Below are positions 25,529 through 32,940 of a stretch of DNA of 64,000 nucleotides, piece after piece. Where the stretch lies: positions 4,363,501 to 4,427,500 of the forward strand of contig NZ_JACCFP010000001.1 of the NCBI RefSeq assembly GCF_013410655.1, given 5' to 3'. How positions within the stretch are numbered: position 1 is the stretch's first letter; each line of letters starts with the position of its first letter. Under the pieces are notes generated by a model that searched no databases, was not told the DNA's origin, and was given only the letters and a program-made list of their open reading frames with translations. Made by a program: the position numbers and the translations under genes. The stretch comes from Nocardioides thalensis. GTDB lineage: Bacteria; Actinomycetota; Actinomycetes; Propionibacteriales; Nocardioidaceae.

Positions 25529-25857
25529 GGCAGCGAGTCCCCCGGGAAGCCGTGGCAGGGGTGCACGTCGCACGTCATCATCCCCGCCTGGACGCACGGG
25601 TCGTCGGCCATCACCGCACGCGCCTCGTCGGCCGGGACGGTCATGATGGCGACGCCGCACACGGTGTCGGACGCCACCGGACACAGCACCGCGATGACGC
25701 CGGCGGCGCGCAACGAGACCATCCGGCGCTGGTGCGCGCGCTCGATCTCGTCGGCTCCGGCCTGCTCGCGCCGCGGACCCCACGACAACAGCGCCACGCT
25801 GTAGGGCTGCGCCGTCGCGGCGAGCTCCTGGACCTGCTCATCGGTGATGGTGCTCAT
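25525..25857 (-). CDS. YciI-like small protein
   Basis: A 110-residue protein with the YciI-type ferredoxin-like pattern: YSVALLSWGPRREQAGADEI, a helix RAHQRRMVSLRAAGVIAVLC, VCGVAIMTVPADEARAVMAD and DDPCVQAGMMTCDVHPCHGF. Unlike the two DGPF proteins it lacks the DGPF motif, and it carries five Cys residues. YciI proteins may act as small hydrolases or dehydrochlorinases. It is translationally coupled to the SDR gene. Confidence 0.75.
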   Translation of the reverse strand: MSTITDEQVQELAATAQPYSVALLSWGPRREQAGADEIERAHQRRMVSLRAAGVIAVLCPVASDTVCGVAIMTVPADEARAVMADDPCVQAGMMTCDVHPCHGFPGDSLP

Positions 25858-25886
25858 GGATCCTCCCTGTGCTCACGGCTCGGCGA

Positions 25887-26198
25887 TCACCCGCTGCGGT
25901 GGGCGGCGACTGCTGCCGCCACGGCCGAGCGCCATTGTCGTCCTTGGTCTCCCCGGTAGAGGTCCCGGCTGAAGTACGGCGAGTCGCCCCGGTACGGCGC
26001 GCTCATGTGGATCGCGGTCGCGAGCTCGCTGATGTGGTCGCGACCGCCGGCCCGGTAGGCGGCGACCTCCTCCGGGTCGAGCTCGACCAGGGCGGAGTCG
26101 TCGATGACCGCGCTGTAGCTGTAGCGGGCGTCCAGGTAGAGGCGTCCGTCCTCCTCGAGCAGGAACCAGCCGCCGGAAAGCTCGTCGATGACCTTCAT
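25887..26198 (-). CDS. Hypothetical protein
   Basis: A 103-residue protein with a beta-rich start (DELSGGWFLLEEDGRLYLDA, RYSYSAVIDDSALVEL) and a helical end with a conserved-looking aromatic patch (SAPYRGDSPYFSRDLYRGDQ). I recognise no family. No signal peptide or membrane segment is visible. It lies 29 bp before the YciI-like gene on the same strand, so co-transcription is possible. The ATG at 26198 is the only good start. Confidence 0.65.
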   Translation of the reverse strand: MKVIDELSGGWFLLEEDGRLYLDARYSYSAVIDDSALVELDPEEVAAYRAGGRDHISELATAIHMSAPYRGDSPYFSRDLYRGDQGRQWRSAVAAAVAAHRSG

Positions 26199-26208
26199 CT
26201 CGGCAGTG

Positions 26209-26235
26209 TGTCGGATCGGGCGCTGTCTGTTCGTG
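26209..26235 (+). promoter_or_regulatory. Possible ECF42-type promoter before the MFS gene
   Basis: TGTCGG (26209-26214), 17 bp, then CGTG (26232-26235): the same two boxes and spacing as the candidate at 15485. It lies 52 bp before the MFS start. One mismatch in each box against the recalled consensus keeps this tentative. Confidence 0.3.
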
Positions 26236-26287
26236 GGATGGGTGAGGGGCCGGTACGGCGGCCCACCTGACGCAGGAGCGGATCGCG

Positions 26288-27544
26288 ATGTCGAACGGGT
26301 CGGACAACTGGAAGCGGAACGTGCTGGTCTTCCTCGGAGGCCAGACGGTCTCGTCGCTCGGGTCGATGATCGTCAGCTACGCCGTGATGTGGCACCTCAC
26401 GATCGAGACGGGCTCGGCGGCCGTGCTGACGACGAGCGTCGTGGCCAGCATGCTTCCGCAGGCCGTGGTCTCGGTCTTCGGTGGCGTCTGGGCCGACCGG
26501 CACTCGCGCAAGCTGCTGATCATCGGCGCTGACTCGACGATCGCCGCGGTCACGCTGCTGCTCGCGCTGCTGATGCTGACCGGGTCCGGCGACCTGTGGA
26601 TGATCTACCTCGCGCTGGCGGCGCGCTCGGCCCTCGCGGGCGTCCAGTCGCCGGCGGTCAACGCGATGCTCCCCCAGATCGTGCCCAAGGAGCACCTGAT
26701 GCGGGTCAACGGCATCCAGCAGTCGATCAGCTCGGGGATCATGCTGTTCGCGCCGGCGCTCGCGGCCGCGGTCTACGCGAGCGCGGGCATCGTCACGGTC
26801 TTCTTCATCGACGTGGTGACCGCCGTCGGGGGCGTGCTCCTCCTGACCCTGGTGCCGACCACGCGGGTGGTCCGCTCCGGTGAGCAGCTGTCCTACTTCG
26901 GTGACCTGGTGGCCGGCGTGCGGTACGTGCGCGGTCACGCGTCGGTCCGCTGGGTGATGACCCTGGTGGCGGTGGTGATGTTCATGGCCGGCGCGCCGGC
27001 GCACCTGACGCCGCTGATGGTCTCGCGCAGCTTCGGCGACGCGGTGTGGATGCTCAGTGTGAACGAGCTGTTCTGGAGCGTCGGGATGCTCCTCGGAGGC
27101 GCGGCGATGGCCACCGTCGGGCCCAAGGTGAAGCGGCCGATGCGGCTCATGGCTGCGGCCTCGGTCGTCGTCGGCGTGCTGGTGGTGGGGCTGGGTGTGT
27201 CGGCCAACTTCTGGGTCTTCTCCGTGCTGGGGCTGGTCATCTGCCTGGGGTTCCAGGCGCTGCTCGTGCCGGCGACCACGGTGCTCCAGGAGCGGGTCGA
27301 GGAGAGCATGAGCGGGCGCGTCTTCGGCTTCTACGGGATCGTGATCTCGGTGGCGATGCCTCTGTCGATGGTGGTCTTCGGGCCGCTCGCGGACCGGATC
27401 GCCGTCGAGTCGGTGATGGTCCTGGCCGGCGTGCTGCTGCTGGTGGCGGTCCTCGGGATGCTGGCCGCCGGCGCGCGCAAGCCGCGTCCCATGCACCCGC
27501 ACACCGGTGAGGCGGTCGCGTTGCAGCCCGCCGCTGCTGCGTGA
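26288..27544 (+). CDS. MFS transporter (enterobactin/macrolide exporter-like)
   Basis: A 418-residue membrane protein with about 12 hydrophobic segments and a cytoplasmic GGVWADRHSRKLLIIGAD loop, the MFS motif A. WHLTIETGSAAVLTTS and the opening FLGGQTVSSLGSMIVSYAVM match the MFS_3 group of drug or siderophore exporters. The substrate is unknown. The ATG at 26288 has AGGAG 10 bases upstream. An ECF42-like promoter lies upstream. Confidence 0.9.
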   Translation: MSNGSDNWKRNVLVFLGGQTVSSLGSMIVSYAVMWHLTIETGSAAVLTTSVVASMLPQAVVSVFGGVWADRHSRKLLIIGADSTIAAVTLLLALLMLTGSGDLWMIYLALAARSALAGVQSPAVNAMLPQIVPKEHLMRVNGIQQSISSGIMLFAPALAAAVYASAGIVTVFFIDVVTAVGGVLLLTLVPTTRVVRSGEQLSYFGDLVAGVRYVRGHASVRWVMTLVAVVMFMAGAPAHLTPLMVSRSFGDAVWMLSVNELFWSVGMLLGGAAMATVGPKVKRPMRLMAAASVVVGVLVVGLGVSANFWVFSVLGLVICLGFQALLVPATTVLQERVEESMSGRVFGFYGIVISVAMPLSMVVFGPLADRIAVESVMVLAGVLLLVAVLGMLAAGARKPRPMHPHTGEAVALQPAAAA

Positions 27545-27551
27545 CCGAGCG

Positions 27552-27797
27552 TCACTGGCCCGGTTCCGCGGCCGTCCGGAAGCCCACCCGCAGGTGGCTG
27601 CCGTCGCAGAACGGCTTCCGAGCCGAGGCTCCGCAGCGGCAGAGGTAGGCCGACGGCCGATCGCCGAGGTCGTGGGTCGTGCCGTCGGGGTCGACCACCC
27701 GGAACGCCCCCTCGACCTGGAGGGGCCCGTCGTCGAGCGGGGTCACGGTCGCGAGGTCGGCTGCGTCGCCGGCAGGTCGGGGCAGTGGAGTGGACAT
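27552..27797 (-). CDS. CDGSH iron-sulfur domain protein
   Basis: An 81-residue protein ending in the CDGSH cluster-binding motif: CRCGASARKPFCDGSH, which provides the three Cys and one His that hold a [2Fe-2S] cluster. Such proteins act in redox sensing or electron or cluster transfer. A longer frame exists, but the ATG at 27797 has GGAAGGAA 7 bases before it. It converges on the MFS gene with a 7-bp gap. Confidence 0.9.
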   Translation of the reverse strand: MSTPLPRPAGDAADLATVTPLDDGPLQVEGAFRVVDPDGTTHDLGDRPSAYLCRCGASARKPFCDGSHLRVGFRTAAEPGQ

Positions 27798-27948
27798 CGA
27801 GGTTCCTTCCGAGGCGAGCGGGCTTCTCGGCAGCGTTGTCGACCTCCTCCACGCGTCCCTGTCGCGGAGCCGCAACAGGTCCGGAATCCTGGCAGGGAGG
27901 GCCGCCAGCAGCGGTGCCTCGAGAGCGAGCCGGACATAGGGTTCGAGC

Positions 27949-28446
27949 GTGCTGCCTGCTCCCACGCCGCGGCTGCGGTTCCGCGAGATGACCGAGGCTG
28001 ACCTGCCGGACATCGCGCGGCTGGAGATCGGTGGCACACGGGGCCCCGAGGGCTGGATCGACTGGACGCGCCGCAACTACGCCGAGTACGGCTTCGGACT
28101 CTGGGTGGTCGAGACCCACCAGGGGGAGTTCGTGGGCGACTGCGGTCTGACCATGCAGGAGGTCGAGGGAGAGCAGTTGCTCGAGGTGGGGTGGCACGTC
28201 CACGCCCCACTCCGGCGCCGGGGCTACGCCGCCGAAGCAGCGGCCTCCGTTCGAGACTCCGCGTGCGACGCAGGGGCCGAGCACCTCGTCGCCATCATCA
28301 GGCCCGACAACGTCGCCTCGCAGCGGGTGGCGGCCAAGATCGGCCTCGTTCTCGAACGTGAGGTCCACGCCCACGACGGCCCGGCACTCGTCTTCGGGGC
28401 GGACCTGCGCGCGGTCCCCGGCACGTCCGCGAGTGGCGGCTCGTGA
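27949..28446 (+). CDS. GNAT family N-acetyltransferase (RimJ/RimL type)
   Basis: A 165-residue acetyltransferase of the RimJ/RimL subgroup: RLRFREMTEADLPDIARLE at the start, LEVGWHVHAPLRRRGYAAEA with the RRRGYA acetyl-CoA loop, and LVAIIRPDNVASQRVAAKIG as motif B. The substrate is unknown. The start is GTG at 27949. Its stop overlaps the start of the broken kinase gene as GTGA, so the pair was once a coupled operon. Confidence 0.88.
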   Translation: MLPAPTPRLRFREMTEADLPDIARLEIGGTRGPEGWIDWTRRNYAEYGFGLWVVETHQGEFVGDCGLTMQEVEGEQLLEVGWHVHAPLRRRGYAAEAAASVRDSACDAGAEHLVAIIRPDNVASQRVAAKIGLVLEREVHAHDGPALVFGADLRAVPGTSASGGS

Positions 28447-29368
28447 CGCCGGGGCGGGGGGTCGGCACTGCTGTCCCGGACTCCGAGGTCGTGGTCCGGC
28501 TGCTCCGCGAGCAGGCTCCGCACCTGGCCGAGCTCCCGGTCCGAGAGGTCCGCGCGGCGGGGAGCAGCAACTGGGTGTTCCGCGTCGGCGACGATTGGGC
28601 GATCCGCCTGCCGCGATCCGACGAGTACGTCGCGGACCTGGCCAACGAGGTGCGCTGGTTGCCCCGCCTCGCGCCGCATCTTCCGGTCGCGGTCCCCGAG
28701 GTGGTCACCGTCGGCGAGCCCGGCCCTGCGTTCCCACGGCCATGGGCCGTCGTGTCGTGGGTGCCGGGCGACCTCCCCCTTGCACTGGATGCCACCCAGC
28801 AGGCTGCGATGGCGGAGTCCCTGGGCACCTTCGTACAGTCACTCCACGCGAGCTGCCCATCGTGGTGCGCCAGGATGTTCTCCACGGAGAGGTCGGTGTG
28901 CACCCAGCAGGGCGCCTCGGTAGCCGCGGGGACGTCGCGAACGCGGCGCCACGCCTCGCGAACGCTGTCGGGGTCGAACAGGTCCCGCAGCTGTGCTGCC
29001 GCCTGGTCGGCCCAGCGGTCGATCGTGTCGGTCACCGGCTCACCGCAGCGATAGCCCCACTTCTCGGACCCGGCCGGAATGTCGGCGGCGCTGACACCGG
29101 AGTGATCGACTTCGGCGGGCTCGGTGTCGGGGACCGGTCCGTAGACCTGCTCTACGCGTGGAGCATGTTCGACGCGCCAGCTCGCGAGGTGCTCCGCGTC
29201 GCGGCCGCCGCCGACGACGGGACCTGGGCCCGCGCCCGTGCGTGGGCCTTCGTCGGCCCCGGGCTGCTGACCATCGCCGACTATCGCCACACGATGCCGT
29301 CACGAATGGATCGCCTCACCACGATGGTCGAGACGATCGCAGCCGAGGTAGGAGTCCGGCTCCGGTGA
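28443..29368 (+). pseudogene. Aminoglycoside phosphotransferase-type kinase gene broken by an internal inversion
   Basis: The first about 135 residues (frame from GTG 28443) are an APH N-lobe with AAGSSNWVFRVGDDWAIRLP and WAVVSWVPGDLPLALDA. The last part (29099-29368, plus strand) holds GVIDFGGLGVGD, the Mg-binding DFG-like motif, and the C-terminal helices. The middle, including the catalytic CWVHTDLSVENILAHHDGQ, reads on the minus strand at 28848-29098. Turning this block round restores one APH of normal length apart from a 1-base shortfall at one junction. As it stands, the plus frame runs into nonsense and stops at 29054. It is coupled to the GNAT gene upstream. Confidence 0.88.
28839..29105. 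repeat. Inverted segment bounded by a 7-bp inverted repeat
   Basis: TCACTCC at 28839-28845 and GGAGTGA at 29099-29105 are inverse copies that flank the flipped 251-bp block (about 28848-29098) of the kinase gene. Best junctions, judged by reading frame, are after CTCCAC on the left and before GGAGTG on the right. Such short repeats fit either a microhomology-driven inversion or a fold-back artefact of amplification or assembly. Confidence 0.75.
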
Positions 29369-29381
29369 GGGCCTCCGTGGG

Positions 29382-29768
29382 TCACGGCGTCGTCGCGGTC
29401 GTGCGTTGCAGTCGCAGGCGCAGGAAGAGAGCGATCGCCCCCACGCCGGCGAGGACCAACAGCTGGATCCAGTCGCCGTCCCGACCGCCGTCGGCGCGGT
29501 CCGCGAAGTGGTTCTGCGCGTGGAAGAGGTTCGTGAAGACGAAGCCCGCCAGGCCCACCGTCAGCGCGTCGCGGCACCACAGCCCGAGAGCCATCATCAG
29601 TCCGATGGCGATCTGGAAGACGCCCGCGTCGTGCAGGAAGTGCTCGTGGTTGGGCCACCCCGCCCATTCGGCGAAACCTGCTGGGTCCACCCGGCACCAC
29701 ACGCCGACGAGGATCATGGAGGCGGCTCCGAGCAAGACGAGCGCGGAGATGATGCGCATGCGGGCCAT
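29382..29768 (-). CDS. DoxX family membrane protein
   Basis: A 128-residue protein with four hydrophobic segments, including IISALVLLGAASMILVGVWC, FQIAIGLMMALGLWC and LTVGLAGFVFTNLFHAQNHF, the layout of DoxX-like proteins. Family members take part in thiol or oxidative-stress responses or serve as small membrane oxidoreductase subunits; here the role is open. The ATG at 29768 follows an AGAGAGG site. An exact ECF41 promoter lies 43 bp upstream, so this is a likely member of the ECF41 regulon. Confidence 0.82.
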   Translation of the reverse strand: MARMRIISALVLLGAASMILVGVWCRVDPAGFAEWAGWPNHEHFLHDAGVFQIAIGLMMALGLWCRDALTVGLAGFVFTNLFHAQNHFADRADGGRDGDWIQLLVLAGVGAIALFLRLRLQRTTATTP

Positions 29769-29810
29769 CGACCTCTCTTTCTGTTTCGAGACTCTTCGGA
29801 CGGCCCGGTC

Positions 29811-29837
29811 GACGAGATGACACGGCGATCTGTGACA
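29811..29837 (-). promoter_or_regulatory. ECF41-type promoter of the DoxX gene
   Basis: On the minus strand: TGTCACA (29837-29831), 16-bp spacer, CGTC (29814-29811). It is an exact match and lies 43 bp before the DoxX ATG, the same distance range as the other two copies in the window. Confidence 0.82.
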
Positions 29838-29914
29838 GCCGGGCGCCGCTGGTGCTCTCGGCATGACGTCCGCGGTGTCGTTTGGCCAGTTCTTGCCCGC
29901 GTTGGTGGCGCCCC

Positions 29915-31033
29915 ATGAGTCGACGGGCCTGGATCGCAGCCGCCGTTGCAGGCGCCGCCGTGCTCGGTCTTGCGTGGTGGCAGCCGTGGCGTGACGTGGC
30001 CGAGGACGGCCAGATGGTCGCCATCTCTGGCCTGGACGGCGGCGACTCCGGTCTCGAGGTCGCGCACCGCGTGGAGGTGCGGATCCCGACCGCGGTGCTG
30101 GAGGTGACGATCGGCGAACCGGTGGAGCGATTGCCGCGCGGATCCAGGGGCGGCGACCGGTCATCGGAGGACGGCGGTGAGCTCCATGCGCCCGACGGGA
30201 GCGTCTTCGTCCCGATCGAATGGGGTGGTAGGACGACTGCCGGCACGGCCCTCGCCACGGCATACGGAGCATCCGAGGAGGACCCGGCACAGGCCTTCGA
30301 AGCACTGGCCGCAGAGGGTGCCGCGGTCGTGCTTCGGGTCGGCCAGGAGGAGACCGAGCTCGGGGAGGTGACCACGGAGTCCTCGGAATGGGGTCAGCCC
30401 GGCGCCTTCGTCGTGGCCGACGAGGACCTCGCCGAGGCGACCTGGGAGGTCACCTTCGACGGTGTCACCCAGCGCGTGAGCCTGGAGACGGGCGAGCTCG
30501 AGATGGGCGTCGCCGAAGGGCTCTACTCGACGCCGGAGCTCGCGCGAGCCGGCAGGAGAACCGTAGGAGAGGTCGACCTTCCCACGAGATTCGCACGCCG
30601 CCCCGGTGTCCTCCGACCCACGCTGGCTCACGCGAGGCCGCACACGGCGGCGTGGCTGCCGGACCGTGGCTGGGTCCGCGAACCGGGCCAGGCGTGGGTC
30701 ATCGTCAGTGGACGGGCCGGCGTCGAGCCGACCCTCTGGAGTCGCGGATCGCGGCCCGGCCTCGACGAGGTGACGCATGAGGCGGAGGCGAGCTCCGCCT
30801 CGGTCCTGCTGGGCGGTGCGCACCCGCTCGACCGGGTGCCGGTCGAGCCGGACCGCGCCGCGGTGGACTTCGTGGCCGTGTGGTTGGTCGACGACGCAGC
30901 CAGCCCACCCACCGGCCTCGAGATCCGCGTCGAGTACGACCTGGTGCCTCTGGCGCCCTACGCACGGCGGACGGGGGACGACAGGGTCCTCACCGGTGCC
31001 CTCTACGGCACCCTGGACCTGGCAGCCTCCTGA
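29915..31033 (+). CDS. Exported or membrane-anchored hypothetical protein
   Basis: A 372-residue protein with an N-terminal hydrophobic anchor (RRAWIAAAVAGAAVLGLAWW) and a beta-rich extracellular body with no motif I recognise. The start ATG at 29915 is chosen because it places the anchor correctly; no strong ribosome site is seen. No lipobox Cys is present. It is the last accessory gene before the dnaB region and converges with dnaB. Confidence 0.7.
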   Translation: MSRRAWIAAAVAGAAVLGLAWWQPWRDVAEDGQMVAISGLDGGDSGLEVAHRVEVRIPTAVLEVTIGEPVERLPRGSRGGDRSSEDGGELHAPDGSVFVPIEWGGRTTAGTALATAYGASEEDPAQAFEALAAEGAAVVLRVGQEETELGEVTTESSEWGQPGAFVVADEDLAEATWEVTFDGVTQRVSLETGELEMGVAEGLYSTPELARAGRRTVGEVDLPTRFARRPGVLRPTLAHARPHTAAWLPDRGWVREPGQAWVIVSGRAGVEPTLWSRGSRPGLDEVTHEAEASSASVLLGGAHPLDRVPVEPDRAAVDFVAVWLVDDAASPPTGLEIRVEYDLVPLAPYARRTGDDRVLTGALYGTLDLAAS

Positions 31034-31096
31034 GCACGAGGCATCTGCCAGGTCCTGGAGCCCGTTAGGAGGAGTCGAGGACAGACCCAGGTGCTC

Positions 31097-32503
31097 TCAG
31101 TGGGCCATGTCGACGAAGCGGCTGTAATGGCCCTGGAAGGCCACGACGATGTCGCGGGTGGCGCCGTTGCGGTGCTTGGCCACGATCAGGTCGGCCTCGC
31201 CGGGGCGGGTCGACTCCTTCTCGAAGACGTCATCTCGATGCAAAAGGATGACCATGTCCGCATCTTGTTCGATACTGCCCGATTCGCGAAGATCCGACAT
31301 CATCGGCCGCTTGTCGGCACGCTGCTCGGGACCACGGTTGAGCTGCGAGAGCGCGATGACCGGGATCTCGAGCTCCTTCGCGAGGAGCTTGATCTGCCGC
31401 GAGAACTCGGAGACCTCGAGCTGGCGGGACTCGACCTTCTTGCCCGACGTCATCAGCTGGAGGTAGTCGATGACCATCAGCTTGAGGTCATGGCGCTGCT
31501 TGAGCCGGCGCGCCTTCGCGCGGATCTCCATCATCGTCATGTTGGGGCTGTCGTCGATGAAGAGCGGCGCCGAGGAGACCTTCGCCGTGTGGCGCGCCAT
31601 CCGGTCCCACTCCTCCGTCGACATCTTGCCGTTGCGGATGTGGTTGAGCGGGACCCGTGCCTCGGCCGAGAGCATGCGCATCGTGATCTCGGAGCGCGTC
31701 ATCTCCAGGCTGAAGAAGGCGCTGGTCAGGTTGTGCTGGATGGACGCTGCGCGGCACAGGTCGAGAGCCAGCGTTGACTTTCCCATCGCGGGGCGCGCCG
31801 CCACCACGATCATCTGGCCGGCGTGCAGGCCGTTGGTCAGGTCGTCGAGGTCGGCGAAGCCGGTGGGCACGCCGTAGATGCCGGCCTCGCGGCCCTCGAT
31901 CGCCTCGATCTCGTCGAGGACGGCGTCCATGATCTCGCCGATCTGGACGTAGTCCTCGGCCTTGCGGCGGTCGGTGACCTGGTAGACCTCGGCCTGCGCG
32001 GCGTCGACGATGTGGTCGACCTCGCCCTCGCCGGCGTAGCCGATCTGGACGATCTTGGTGCCGGCGTCGACCAGCTTCCGCAGGATCGACTTCTCGCGCA
32101 CGATCTCGGCGTAGAAGCCGGCGTTGGCGGCGATCGGCACGTTGGCCGCGAGGGTGTGGAGGTAGGGGGCGCCACCGACCCGCTGGAGCTCTCCGCGGCG
32201 CTGGAGCTCGCCGGCGACGGTGATCATGTCGGCCGGCTCGCCGCGACCGTAGAGGTCGATGATCGCGTCGTGGATCGCCTCGTGGGCCGGGCGGTAGTAG
32301 TCGACGCCGCGGACGGTCTCGATGACGTCGGCGATGGCGTCCTTGGAGATCATCATCGCGCCGAGCACGGACTGCTCGGCCGCCATGTCCTGCGGAGGCG
32401 TGCGGCCGGTGGAGTCGCGCGGGGCCTGTCCGGGCTCGTAGGGAGCCGGCCCGTCGCCCCAGTCGTCGGGCGGGTAGTCGGTCACGTCCTCCGCGAGACT
32501 CAC
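31097..32503 (-). CDS. dnaB: Replicative DNA helicase DnaB
   Basis: A 468-residue hexameric helicase that unwinds DNA at the fork. The N-terminal DnaB domain (about residues 35-135) begins PPQDMAAEQSVLGAMMISKD, and the RecA-like C-terminal domain has Walker A RPAMGKSTLALDL, Walker B LMVIDYLQLM and the arginine-finger region HRNGATRD. No intein is present. The start is GTG with GGGACA ahead. It lies upstream of a divergent MATE gene across a 437-bp gap with DnaA-box-like sequences. The order dnaB ... rplI-rpsR-ssb-rpsF is the actinobacterial norm. Confidence 0.97.
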   Translation of the reverse strand: MSLAEDVTDYPPDDWGDGPAPYEPGQAPRDSTGRTPPQDMAAEQSVLGAMMISKDAIADVIETVRGVDYYRPAHEAIHDAIIDLYGRGEPADMITVAGELQRRGELQRVGGAPYLHTLAANVPIAANAGFYAEIVREKSILRKLVDAGTKIVQIGYAGEGEVDHIVDAAQAEVYQVTDRRKAEDYVQIGEIMDAVLDEIEAIEGREAGIYGVPTGFADLDDLTNGLHAGQMIVVAARPAMGKSTLALDLCRAASIQHNLTSAFFSLEMTRSEITMRMLSAEARVPLNHIRNGKMSTEEWDRMARHTAKVSSAPLFIDDSPNMTMMEIRAKARRLKQRHDLKLMVIDYLQLMTSGKKVESRQLEVSEFSRQIKLLAKELEIPVIALSQLNRGPEQRADKRPMMSDLRESGSIEQDADMVILLHRDDVFEKESTRPGEADLIVAKHRNGATRDIVVAFQGHYSRFVDMAH

Positions 32504-32940
32504 TGCTGTCCCTTCCGCACTTGCTCATCGATCCGCACCCGGAACGGCACCTAACGGGGCACCCCCGACACAACCCCGCCTCGCCCGGTGGAGCCGGGCC
32601 GAGGGAGACTCGAGTCGCGAACCTACGTGGCGCGCAGGGCGCGGGAAAGCCCGTTGTTCACAAGCCTTGGGGATAACCCGGGGTCGGAGGTGGACGACAC
32701 GCGTGGCGCGTGTGCAGTGGTTGGGGACGAGGCTGTGGAGGCAGGTGTGAGAAGACCGGCGAACCGCGCTCTGACCTGCGCAGACACGAGTCCACAGGTG
32801 TGGAGCGGAAATACCCGGCAGATTTCCTCGTTCACCCGGCCGACATGTGGACGCCTCCCGGTGGACGGCCACCAGCGAGCGGCGCGTCCTCGATATCCAC
32901 AGGTCCAGACCAGTTATCCACCGGCTGGGACGAAGGGCCC
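32504..32940. promoter_or_regulatory. dnaB-MATE intergenic region with a cluster of DnaA-box-like sites
   Basis: This 437-bp gap holds no ORF that I believe. It contains TTGTTCACA (32654-32662), TCCACA-GG-TGTGGA (32791-32804, two facing boxes), a minus-strand GCGTCCACA (32854-32846), ATATCCACA (32893-32901) and TTATCCACC (32914-32922). Compared with TTGTCCACA or TTATCCACA, each of the four 9-mers (32654, 32846, 32893, 32914) has one or two mismatches. No dnaA or dnaN gene is nearby, so this is not the usual oriC. It may regulate dnaB or bind DnaA. Confidence 0.5.

Noticed and set aside
28298-29290. Minus-strand open frame of 330 codons across the broken kinase gene
   Set aside because: Only its middle part is meaningful, because that block is inverted; both ends are antisense readings of the plus-strand kinase parts.
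32504-32940. oriC
   Set aside because: No dnaA/dnaN genes and the boxes are few and degenerate; gene order places oriC beyond the right edge.
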